Assembly: GCA_964036155.1 (NCBI GenBank)
Contig: OZ038422.1
Coordinates: forward strand, 50,553,201 to 50,617,200
Direction of reading: 5' to 3'
DNA from: Diploscapter coronatus
Lineage: Eukaryota > Nematoda > Chromadorea > Rhabditida > Rhabditidae
Length of the DNA: 64,000 bases
Shown one piece after another: positions 49,301 through 60,983 of this stretch. The position numbers and the translations under genes were made by a program. The number at the start of each line of letters is the position of its first letter. Position 1 is the first letter of the stretch. The notes below the pieces were generated by a model that did no database searches, was not told the DNA's origin, and worked only from the letters and a program-made list of their open reading frames with translations.

Positions 49301-50593
49301 CATTTTTATTCCCTGAAAATGTTTTCGGGACACTTTTTATTCCCCATTAAAATCGCCGATTCTGATGCAATAATGTTATACCTCGATTTATACGACAATA
49401 TATTCACATTCCAAAACAAAATTTATCTCGAATTTTTGCACCAAAGTATATGACATTCTTTTCAACAAAATTTCAAGTTATTTTATCTCTTAATTGATTT
49501 CATTAACTAATCAATTAACATGAAAAGCAATAAAAATCTGAAGCCTAAATGGTTCCGACAAGTGCAATCTTGGTTCCACTAGTTAGCGTAGAGCTGATTA
49601 GCACCTAAATTTCAAATTTACTCAGATTCTGAGAACTTCAAAATAGCATTATTACTAGATAAACTAGTCATTAAAATCAATTAGCCATGAAAGTTTAATT
49701 AAGTTTTAAATTGTTGAACATTTAAAAATTTTATTAATTTTGCCAATTTCAGATCAAGTCCGATCCTCCAAAACGTGTCTGACCCAAATTTACGAGGAGC
49801 GAAAAAAGCAACGTCTAAGGTAAGCAGAAAAAAATTTTAAATCATCATAATGTTTTTGGTGGGAAGATTGATTATTTGACAAATTTTTGCACTGCATCAA
49901 TATCAAATATCACGATTCACGATCGAAATCACAGGATAGTCAAAGTGTGTCGCTAATTCGAACTTGTTCGTTTGCCCAATTTGTCAAATACGCTAAAATT
50001 GGTCGAATTTTTGGTATAAACTACAAAAATTCGCTAGATCAAATGATATTTCTTAGACCTATTTCACTACTTCCATATCACGATCCATGATATCATAGCC
50101 TTTATTTACTCCGAAAACCACGTCTTTGACAAATTATCTTGCTTTCCAAGACCTATTTTGGCCGCGCAAGTCCAATTCTAGATGCACCTTTTAAAGTCAT
50201 GCATTTCGAAATTTAAAATGTGGGTTTTGGAGCGCTTTTCTGAATCAAAAATCTCCGTATTTCGACATTTAAGCCTTTAGCCCTGTGCTTTACCTAACTG
50301 TTTCTCGATATCTAGTATGCATACGCGTCACTCAACTGTCATGTCAGCCCCTATCAAATTGGCTCTAGGAAAGCTCAAAGCACTGTTGTGAATTTTGGCA
50401 AAAAAGGTCAAACGAACAAGAATTGAATTTACGAACTCTGAATATTGAAAATTTAACAAACTGAGCCATTCGTCTTATTCGAAATATTTTCAGGTCCTCC
50501 TTATCTTCGCATCTGTCGCATATTGAGCCGATGCCAACGATATTCGAAGAGGACGAGTCGGCATTTACTCCCGTCTGCGAGTTACGTGTTTAA
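46398..50593 (+). CDS. unrecognised small basic protein, 5' end uncertain
   Basis: Three exons are well supported by phase, splice sites and an open frame: 46588-46797, 49753-49819 and 50494-50593 (stop at 50591-50593). They encode about 126 residues. The first has a Lys-rich segment (KRKSFFTKLMKLVGKG), the second a charged helix (YEERKKQRLR), the third a Ser/His run, an acidic patch (FEEDE) and the C-terminus CELRV. A plausible first exon is 46398-46479 (starting MPEWPNNT), which joins in phase and gives about 152 residues, but start and donor are weak. No domain is recognised. The 2.9-kb second intron is long for this window. The terminal ELRV could be a PDZ-type ligand (inference). AATAAA lies near 51012. 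Confidence 0.55.
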
Positions 50594-53533
50594 CCAAATT
50601 ACGGCTGTAAACGCAGTACGACGTTTCGATACGGGAAATTATACATAAAACTGGCTATTAAATCAGTGCAACATTCAATTTTTTGTATAGACAAACGGAA
50701 AAATTCGGTTTCCAAGCAACTTTTTAAATCTTTTTCCTTCTTTCTGTGATTCAATCGGGTTTTTCTCTTCACAATTCCTTCAAAAATAAAACGCATGTTA
50801 GGCTATTCACATAATCGTAAATTTCAGTAGACTAAAATTCATCGCTTCCTGAATTTAGGCGCATTTTTGGGATCCGTTATAATTTAAAGAAGTTATTTAG
50901 TTTAATATAATACGGGTTATTATTTAAGCTGAGAAAATGTTATTGTAAATATGACTGAGATGTTTGATCCATGAGTGTTATATGTAATAATATTTGATTG
51001 TTGTTTTCGGAATAAAAAGATTTCGATTTGAGTTATGCGTTCGCACTTTTGAGAATGAAAATGAGAAATATAGAAAATGTACCAGATCAGATAGCTGATT
51101 GTTTATGCTTTAGCTATACTTTTTACTCAATGCACGATGATTAATCACTTGTAGAGTTGAACGGGAGGTTACGAAATCTGAACACCTCACTTCGAACTCT
51201 CAATTTTCAATTTTCAAAATACAAAATTAATTATTTTTATCATCATCTCAGCAACAAATCCTGTCATCTCTTAGAATTTGTTGAAAGCTGATCCAATTTT
51301 TCTTCTTTATCATTATCTTCATTTCAAAATACATGAACTTTCCAAGAACATTATCCTTGGCCATAGGTCACTTTCAAAGTCGGAATCATCTAGAATTTAT
51401 TGTTTATCTCTATCTGATCGAGAGTTTTTCGATTTCGCGAGTTTTGACGCATTTCGGTCGCTGTTTTGGTGTCTGACCAGATGTGTGCCAAAACCTTGCC
51501 TAAGAAACGCCAGTTGGTCGAAAAATCGGAAAGCCTGCAGAATGTGGTGGTATTTTGCAGGGACTTGGAAAATCTTGCTATACCCCGGTCATTCTCAAAT
51601 CTTCCCCCGTCTTTCATTGAACAGGGCTTTTCGTTCTTATCATTTCCGTTCATTGATAAGAACTGATCAGATAGCAGAGAAGATGTGATAAAGATTGATA
51701 TGATAGCCATTCATTCATCCTTAGTAATGGAGATTTCTGTTCAAGAATGAAGATGTTTGAAACCCTCACCCTCCTTCCTTTCAATGAATATTTGAACACC
51801 AATACATATTTTCCTGACCAAATATAACATAACTTTGACACTCCAAAGAATAAGGACCATTTTTTTCAAAAAAGTTGTCTAAATAGGGTAAATATTGATA
51901 TCGATCAGGAAACCTAGACATTTTTGGTTCACGTGCTGTTCTCAGACATGGAAAAATTATTTACCCCCTGAATTTTCCTGTTCTTTACTCAAAGGACGGA
52001 ATTAATAAGAAAGTGATAACTTCCTCGCTTTCACTGATAAAAATCTGCTCATCAGAGCTATTATTATGCCTATGTCACTTAATAAATGAAACAACAAGTA
52101 TTAAAAATAAAAATAGATTAGTTATAATGAAGATTAAGGCCAAGCATGGTATTCTACGTCATAGTATAATCTAATTTATAAACTCATTGAGCAAAAATGG
52201 AGTTGATTTTCGTTCATTCGCATATAACTTATATATAAACTCTGAATGAATGTTTATATTTGGGCTGTTCTGAGAATATTTTGGCATAAATATTCATACT
52301 GGGACTTTCATTCATATAAAATTGCAATTAGATTGATACGATTCCATTACGGCACGCGCGAAGATGAAAATAGGCACGGGACTGAGCTCGACAAAAAATT
52401 ATTCGCCAGGGACCGCTCGAAGGTCGCTTACTCTTCTGCTGTCGCCGTTCACCTAGAGGTTTTCCTGAGTAATCGGTTACTTAATCGCGAGGTGAGGGAG
52501 GGACCAGGGTCTTTTCCTGATATAGTTCCGCTTAGAGCCCGAAAATATCGAGAAAATTTATTTACACCGGAAGAAAAACTCAAGGAGGCCTTGGGGTCTT
52601 CAATTCAACTACTATGCGTGAACTTGGAATTTTTAGCGAATAGAATAGAATAACGTACATCCCAAAGAATGCGGAAATATCTTTGTTATGATATCACGAT
52701 TTCTAATATTTCAGAAAGAAAACAAAGTCCATTAAACCTATCAATTTATTAGACACCCACAACACAATCAATTGTGTAAAATCTTCCTGCTTGAAAGTCC
52801 GAGTTTTCAGTAATTTATGACGCACAATAGGACCTACTTTCATCTGTTCACTGTGTATTGAAAGCATATGTTTGATTCTCTGGAAAAAATGGCCTGAAAA
52901 TTAAAAATCGAAAAATTTTTCGATGTCGCATAAAAAAAATTCCCCGATAACGTGAACTTTGCAGTAGATTTTAGTTTTAGCGCGTTAATATTTTCTTATC
53001 TCATAATTTGGATGGTCAAATGCGCAGAGCTGAGCAGAGAAAATCCAGAGGAATGATAAGAAAAATTAGGGACAAGTCGAATTTCAGAGATTTTTTCGCA
53101 AAAGTATGTTAAAAATTTATTGCTCTATCACATCATTTAACAAAGACTCCTACCAGAATAAGTACACAAGACATGGTTATTTTGAAAGTTTTATGCTTGT
53201 TTTGTGAAAATGTGTAAACAGTGTGAAGGAGGATTTACTATATTGAAGTTTTACTGATAGCTATTGACCGATCATTCTGTGAAACTTATAAAATTAATAA
53301 TACTAAAATGATGATTGGTTAAGATTTTTCTGCACCTCCATCTTTGCAACGTTAAAGTTGCTTATCGAGTTTATTTTTTGCTCAAATTATTAGCCATGCT
53401 TTTTCATATTCGCCATATAATCACTACGCCTGATGCACGTCGTAAAAGATTCGTAAAAAATCTCATAAAAATAAAAGAGTCACTTTTAGGAGCTAACAGA
53501 TAAATTTATTTGAAAAAATCAAAATGAATAAAA
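50594..53533. other. 3' UTR then non-coding region
   Basis: The first 420 bases are probably the 3' UTR of the preceding gene. Beyond it no coherent gene is visible. The patch 52330-52495, with higher GC, has an exon-like look: acceptor GCAATTAG, open frame, then donor GAG|GTGAGG. It could not be joined to any neighbour. Overlapping open frames on both strands at 51280-51710 look fortuitous. Confidence 0.4.
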
Positions 53534-54819
53534 TTAGACCTTCAAGAGGAATGTACAGATAAAGCCGAGGATTATTGACGTTGTCCAATTCAGATTAGTC
53601 GTGCCCTTCGTTGTCTTCGTCTGGAATTCAGAATCCTATAATAAATTTGGGGTCAATGATCCTCCATCATGTGGTTATCATTACCATTTTGGTGTTAACT
53701 CTAAGAATAACAAAGGAATTCTGAAAACGTCGTAGTCACGCAGCGTAATAACCCATAGTTAAAGGATATGGAACGAGGTAGAAGATATTTTTCCAATTCT
53801 ATTTCTTAGGCTATGACGTCTCCAAGTTGCTGGTTAAAAATTTATGAAAAATGATGGCAAATACAGAAGAGCAAAATTTAACCTCGTCTTACCTTATTCG
53901 TTAGAGTAACTGTGGATGACGAGATCTCTATTTTCGTCGACGACGTCAAGTTCTGAGTTGCCGCTAGGGTAGTTGATGTTGTTGGTTCTTCTGTCGTCGT
54001 GGGCTCCTCTGTCGTTGTTGTTGGCCTCTGAAGTATTCAAATTAATTCGCTTTTTACAGAGGTAGAAATTGGAGGGCGTGCGTTGTCCATCAAACTTTTT
54101 GGTGGACAACGCTACGGACTCTAGAAATTAAAGAAAATCTTGGTCGCAGTCTCAGAGCTACAAATTTAGACTTCAAGAATCTTTATTTATAAAGCTTCAC
54201 GAAAAAAGTATATTGAAAAGATATTTATAGTGGTTAAATTAAACATTTGTAGCAAGGACTTCGGAATTACAAATTCCGATTTTCACCAGTTTTGCCCAAA
54301 TGTTGATGCGAACTTACTCTGTGACTTGCCGAATGAGATCGTGCGCTCGGGCTTCGTTTGTAGCGCCAATTGTCGTTTTTGTTCTTGACAATCTTCTTGA
54401 GATTCATGCCCTTTTCAAACATATTCTCCTCCTAAAATGACTACTCTAAGCTAATCTTGAAAAGTATTACATCGTTATATACGAAATAGTGTAGAGAATG
54501 GTAGTGCAAAGATTCTAAATCCATATTCTTTCGTTCGTAACGACGTAACGGCTTTATCCAGGTTGCATTTTTAATCATTTCTTAGCTAAAAAAGAATCTG
54601 AACTGTTAACCAACCACATTATACTGGAGCTGATTTATCTTTTCCTGTTTTGGATCGATCTGCTTTGTTGTTGTCGTTTCATCATCTATTCCCTGGATTT
54701 AGAATTAGATGTAAAATTTTAAAAATAAATATTACGAAGTAAGCCTCTTGATCGTAGATATCTGCCTGAATAACAACGGTAAAGACCGCGCAGAATATTA
54801 GCGAAATGGTTGAGATCAT
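53534..54819 (-). CDS. small secreted Thr-rich protein, probably GPI-anchored or tethered
   Basis: Six exons, all joined in phase 0: 54819-54736, 54692-54615, 54431-54318, 54111-54058, 54027-53893, 53620-53534, about 183 residues. A signal peptide (about residues 1-18) precedes an acidic TTTT segment. A basic stretch follows (KKIVKNKNDNWRYKRS). A mucin-like run comes next, with TTTTEEPTTTEEPTTSTT and many Ser/Thr sites for O-glycans. The C-terminal hydrophobic segment (SIILGFICTFLLKV) ends the protein, as in GPI-anchored or C-tail-anchored proteins. The exon-4 acceptor (CCGTAG) was chosen because it alone keeps the Thr-rich frame. Not recognised as a named gene; a surface-coat or epithelial role is inferred. 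Confidence 0.65.
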
Positions 54820-56153
54820 TTTATTTGGGCAAAAAATTTGCAGTAAAAACAGAATTAAGTAAGTATTCGTGAAAAATTTATTAGACGTGTTGAATTGTTA
54901 TTTTTGCTACTGAGTGACTTGTGGGAAAACATGATTCAGTCGATTCGAAGTGAAGCGAGGCTAGAATTTCATCATCGATCGCGCCCCGTTTTTCCCCGAA
55001 ACGAAGAAATTTGCTGCCCTTGACTCTGACAGTCCGCCGCTTCTTTCTTAACGAAGATGATTCGATGCGCTCGAAAACCAATCTTTTTTCAACAACTGAT
55101 CAACAATTGGCTCCACGCGCCGGAAAATCAATTTGTTGAAATTGGTGAAAGATAAATATTGACATCATTTATATTTACAAATTATTGTATGATTATCTTC
55201 CCATGTAGACTGTGTCTTGACTTTTATAGAGCGAAAACCGTATCCTTTAAAAATATCAGCAACTAAAAGGAAAATACTCTATTATCCTGTAGTCAGTGTT
55301 TCTTAGCCGTTATGCGTCTGACCAGCGAGCCTTATCCATTTAACTCTGCTACCTCTTATTTTTCCCTGGTCCTAATGCGTGCGTCTCGAAGACTATAAAC
55401 GCAGAGTGGCTAGATAACACTGGTCTGGGGAACAATGAAGAGTATATCGTATTCTTCCATGCCAAGATCCATAAACTAGACTTCTACTTCATTTATTTAA
55501 CAGGGAACGTAAACAGTGTAAATCACGGATTCTGTTCAAAATTGGTGGACAACTCAAATCGAACACGCCGATTACGAGAATCAAATAAAAGCGCTAAAGG
55601 TCTCGAATAGTTCTGCAGCTTGGCTCTGAATTTCAACTATTCACTTCACAATATATCAACAAAAATTCCAGATTAGCCTAAATTGTAAAAGCGAGTATTG
55701 ACAATGTCATCATTCGCTACAGCAGCAAAGGAAAATTCGATGCCAAACTGCAGAGTTATTCGGGATCTTTAGCGTTTTCTGATTTGATTACCGTAATCAG
55801 CGTGTCGATTTTGGCTATCCACCAATTTTAAGCAGGGTCCGTGATCTACAGTTTAGATCCCTTGTAAAACGTGAAATTTTAAATTTAATCTCAGACTTCG
55901 ACATTTTCAAGGTTGGAACATCGTGAACTTCAAACTGAAGCCGTGCTCCTTAGATAAAATCTGCGTGACCCTTCTGAAGCCCTTTCTTCGATCCCTCGCT
56001 CTCACTTTCCTCTTCTTCTTTTCACCGTCCTTCAGCATACATCGGCTTCAACATCAGCTTCTCGATTCTCAGCTTTGTGTGCTGGTTCCTCCTTCTGCTC
56101 CCTTCTTCTCGGCTTCTCTTTATCTTTCTATCTCCTCTCTCGACGTCTAACGA

Positions 56154-56315
56154 ATGCAGCAGAAGCACTGCAGCTGCAAAGCCTGCAGAAGAAGGAAGAA
56201 AAGGAAGTCCCTCTTTGAGGACGAATTAGAGGTTTTGGCGTTGATGACTCAAGCTTCTACCAAGAAATTTCAGAAGTTATCGGTATTTCATAAAGTCCCA
56301 TCAAGATTTGAATAA
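56154..56315 (+). CDS. possible short ORF or exon, Cys/Arg-rich start
   Basis: The frame reads MQQKHCSCKACRRRRKRKS, then an acidic-hydrophobic segment and a stop, 53 codons in all. The dense basic-Cys start followed by FEDELEVLALM is not typical of random low-complexity DNA. However, no family is recognised, no promoter is obvious, and it lies at the edge of a purine/pyrimidine-tract region where spurious frames are common. It could be a first exon. Confidence 0.22.
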   Translation: MQQKHCSCKACRRRKKRKSLFEDELEVLALMTQASTKKFQKLSVFHKVPSRFE

Positions 56316-56710
56316 GATTTGTTTTTCCCAAAGAAGATGCCATGATGTATTGGGTGTACTTTTCCAGTAAAAATTTTTCTGAAATCATCATTCGTTAAAT
56401 TCTGAAGACGCATTCTGTTTTCGTCTTCATTAACGCTGGTACAAATAATATTTTCAATTTTCATTCCCATAGAGCGCATTTGTAGTTGTTATTGAAGCTC
56501 TGCCTTATTTTCCCCCTTCAGATTTGTTATTGGCGTGAAAGGATTCTGTGCGCTCGGAGATTATTCTTTCATTTGCGATAAGTGATAACGAATCCCTCCT
56601 TCAGTATCGGAAAATAGCATATTTGTGTAGCTTTCTGAAGCTCTTTAGAGCTCAAGTCCCTTGGCTTGAATAAGAGGAGATTAACTGGGGGGAGAAAACG
56701 GCTCGAATCT

Positions 56711-56747
<37 letters not shown>

Positions 56748-56749
56748 AG
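56711..56749 (+). repeat. (GAAA)n microsatellite
   Basis: About nine near-perfect GAAA units in a row, flanked by GAAGA on both sides. Confidence 0.9.
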
Positions 56750-59700
56750 AGGATGAAGAAGCAGGTAAGAGAAACAGATGTCGAGATTGTATTCATTCCT
56801 TTTCTTTATCAATACTATCAGTCTTCAAAGTGAATAGACTTCCAAGATGCAGGTTCTGATAATCCCCTCAGAAAACGAGTCCCTCTTCTGTGAGTTGATG
56901 AAGCAGTCGAATCAAGCAAAGGGAGTCGCGTAGCCATGACACTCGTGAACAGAAAGAAGCTGAATCAAAGAAGCTCCACTGCGCCTCAACTTCAGCTGTC
57001 AACAGACCAATACGCCCCAATCAGAAAATTTCAACAAAATTTCGAAAATTTAGCCTTTGTTCAATTTTACTAGGTGAAACAAAGAAATGACAATATAATC
57101 TTCATCTATGGCCAGTTTTCATGCAAGCATAAAGAGGTGATGTTCATCTCCTAGAACTCATTTATCTGAAAGTCCCCTTTCAGATCATCATCTTCTTCTT
57201 CCATTTTGTGTGCTTGCCTTCTGCCCCTTCTGCAGCTGAGAGTGCGTCTCCATTGTTCCTTCTGCTGGTCGTCGTTTTGAATTCAGCTCCGCTCTTCTCT
57301 TCCCCTTTCTATCTCATCTTTCTACCCTCTTTGCTTCAGGCCACTACACACCTGTCGACCTTCGAGCGATGCAAAGCGAGCGGGTGAGCGAGCGCAGCAG
57401 GGCCTTGGTCCGTCCAGGGGGCATCAAAAGAGAGAGAAAGAGTGAGACCGACGCTGTTCAAAGAGACTGAGTGCTGAGATAGTACGGTAATGAGGGAGTG
57501 AGAAGAGAAAGGATAAGCCCTACAATTCTGTGATGACTATGCAGATGGAGAGGGACACAAATTGGCCTGGTGAATGCATTGATTGATGACGATGTTCGAG
57601 GTTTCACGAATCAAGGACAATGTTTCGCATTCAGTATTAATTTTGTATTATATGCATTATAGTAGTGTGTTCTGCACGCTTGAAGGAAACATTAGAATGG
57701 CAATGCGGTACTCTTGCGCAATTAGGCATCCTTCAGGACCATATCAAGAATCTTGTAACCTTAGGCTTGAAGGAGACCCCTGAGATGATCAGTCTGAGCA
57801 TTCTGAACATTCATATATTCTAAGTGATGACTTAGGCAATGTGTACTTAATTCAATTTTCATGCGGATCATGCTTTGAACAATTCTGATTTGCCGAATTG
57901 ATATGCGAAAGTCCCTCGTTTATTCTGTTTGATGACATATTGGAGCCTGCTGTGTATGTGTCTGTGTGTGTGTGGTGGCCTGCCACTTCAAATGTAGGGC
58001 TGCAGCACAGCGTCGCCTCGTTTCCTTTCTCTACATCTTTGCCCCTCTCATCGACTCCAACACTCTTTCCACACCATCACTCACTCACACTCTCGCAAAG
58101 CGTTATCAGGTAGATATCGAGCACAGCAAACGAGAAGACGAGGAAAGAAGGCGAAGGTAGAGCCAAATGTTCTGCGTATGAAAGGAGAATGCATCTCCTT
58201 CTCTTTTATATCTTCCCAGTTACCCTGGAGCAGGGTCAAGCAGCAAGGTCTATGCGCGATGTGTGAATCGATAAACGAATAGTCACATCGTGATTCCTTT
58301 ATCATGGTAAAGAAGGCCACTAATGGTCACACAAAGTTGCTTAAACTGAAATGTGTTAATCATCTATCTGAAGCTTTGAAACACGTTTTGTTGAAAAGCT
58401 TTCCAAACTAACAATAAGAATCGAAAAACGATTGCAATGAAAATCATCGATGTCATTATCGAGGAATGCGAAACATAATCAATTAGTATTCTCATTCTTC
58501 AACAGATCACTCAACGAATGCACAAATACATTTGCGTCGATCCCCCCACAACTCTGTGAGGAGTGAGTAATTCACGCTCTGCATTGATATAACCATTCGC
58601 TGGTTGTGAGCACGCAGGGTATCTCGCTCTTTTTGCATGTGAATACGGGCAAAACATTGCGGAGGAGAGAGAGGGTTGTCTGTTGGCTGTTGGCTGTGGC
58701 CTGTCCAACTGTCCAATTCACTTGTGGGGACTGGGTCTTGCGCCGTATCTCTGTCGAAGAGAAAGGAATTGGGAATGGAAGGGGGTGAGGAGAAAATGGG
58801 CATAAACTAGAGAGCGCAATTGGTTCTTCAGGTTTCATACAACCACGTCAAATTTAACGTCACAATATCCCCGAGGTTGTAACTTAGAAATTAGTGAAGT
58901 AGAAAAAATTGCAAAAAAAAATTACTCGAACCTGAAAAAAAAATAGTAAGGATTGGTCCCCAAAGTGAGCATGCATTTGAAACAGAAAATGTCAACGAAT
59001 GCAGTTATTTTGGGCTGATTTTTGGCACAGAAGCTTTTCATTGGATGTATCGTGATCTAGATTGGGTTCTTTTATGTCTTCGCCCATACTACCACTTTTT
59101 GAACGCTGCCGCGCTTTTGCAGAGGGGCAGAGTTTGCGCTCTCTAGCACAGGCCAGGCATGATGAGAAGAAGAAGAAGGGACAACGACCCCTGTCCAGCC
59201 CTGCAGCTGCATTCAAATGCATAGAATCAGGCACGTTCAAAGGGATTGTGAACACTCTTTCCGAGTGACGTGATCTGTATCTCTTGGAAGGGTGGAAAAG
59301 GGACACACGTTATTTAGACCGAAAATATTTCGCCACTTTTTCCTACCAGGAACCAAGATGGACATGCGTTCCGTCAAAAAAAGTTTGAGTTTTTGATAAC
59401 ATAAGGCTTCTATCCTCATCAGGATCTCGATGAGACGAATTATTTGTTTTCAAACCCATTTCCAGCTCAAACCCCGCAATTTCTGCCAAATTTTCAATTA
59501 CGAATATCATTTTCTATTGTCGATCTCCGTGTCTGGAGAGAAAAGTTGAATAAAAATCACTCATATTTGGGATCTGGCTGACATCACATTTCCTCTTTGT
59601 AAAACGTTTCCGCAAAAGGGCGGAATATGCGCTCTCTACATCGAGTGCTGCTTTTTCCTCCATTTGCAGCCCATTGTAGAGAGTTTCTATCTATACCTAT

Positions 59701-60965
59701 TCTGATTTCAAATCTATCTTCGCGTTTTTATCTGCGACCTCGCGTCCTTCTATATCTGCCTTGTGGAATGTAGTTGGTTTCCCATCGTCATTCCCCGCTG
59801 TCTTTGCCTTTGCTGTTGGCTGCAGTTGTTGTGTGTGTTGGCGGTGTGCGATGCGTCAGACAGTGGCGAAGAGGCGAATCGAATCGACCGGGGGAGAGAC
59901 AGACACAGGGAAAAAGGCAGGGGCTGCCTCGCTGCAGAACAGAAGGCAGCACACAAACAAACCGTCCTTCAGGAATTTCAGCTCGACAAACGAAGAGCGA
60001 CCATGTCATGTGACTCTTACTAAAAGATTATACCAACAAAGATGGCGCACTATCCTATATTCATCTATACAAATTTGGAATTTTTACGTTGTGCATGCTT
60101 TTTTCAAGTTGTCAAGAACAAAGTTCAAAGTTTGACCCAAACAAAGCCAATTTTATTATCAATTTCTCAGTCCCTTCATTCGAGGGGTGACATTACCAAT
60201 TTCGAGGCAAACTTGCAGAATTCACATTTGAAGTATTTCCAGGCGGTGAATCACACGCAGTGATCGATAGTGATTCGCAATTCCCCTCGCCTGCGTGTCT
60301 TCGCGAAAGATGACGTGCTTCTGCTGCATCACAAACAGACAGAGACGTCTTTTTCTCGAGAGCAACGCACCACTCTGTCTCTTCGCTGTAAACCTTCGTT
60401 ATCAATCGTTCAGCGGCATTCATTGGAAGCACTTCGACGTGATTCGCTATTTCCTGCTCTTGTGATTGTGATTCGAATCGGATGATAGGTGAGAGTGTCG
60501 AACATTTTACGTTTAATTTGCAATTCGAGTCTTCCGGCACATAGCAAGAGTATGGCTTTGCATTTCTGGAAGTTACCGCAGGGAAGAAGATGTTTATGTT
60601 TCTTATTTTGTAATCCCCGAGCAATAAAAAGTTGCTTGCGAAGTGTCTGTCCTAATTTCATAAGATATTGATTTGACAAGACTCCATAGCATCATTTTCT
60701 TTCTGATAAACGCTTCATCTCATGTATCTGCCAATGTCGTTAATGAGCTCGAATGTATTCTGAAGGCCTTCAAGTGCAGCAGACCAGCGCTGTGTGCATA
60801 GAATTGCTCATTTACTTAGTCAGTCCAGTCAGCAGTCGTCCCCTTCTGACTCCTCCCCATTTCTCCTCGTCGTTATTGTGAGTCTTCTCATCTGCTGCTG
60901 GTCTTTTTACCCCCCTTTTCCCTTCCTTTGCCCTTGCAGTTCAGTGCTCGTTGGCGTGGTGAGAA

Positions 60966-60983
60966 CAGCAGCAGCAGCAGCAG
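60966..60983 (+). repeat. (CAG)6 tract
   Basis: Six perfect CAG units. An identical six-unit tract is at 63521-63538, and a CTG run lies near 63968-63981. Confidence 0.9.

Larger units (their letters stand above)
54820..57180. other. upstream and intergenic region, transition to low-complexity DNA
   Basis: No convincing multi-exon gene. A 66-codon minus-strand frame (55081-54881) with a basic start (RIESSSLRKKRRTVRVK) and a 53-codon plus-strand frame (56154-56315) have coding-like texture but no visible splice partners. CT-rich tracts become frequent from about 55970 onward. Confidence 0.4.

Noticed and set aside
53894..54109. 71-codon minus-strand frame across exons 4-5 of the Thr-rich gene
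   Set aside because: The overlapping frame with phase-0 splice junctions gives a clean Thr-rich mucin segment and continues into the next exon; this one does not.
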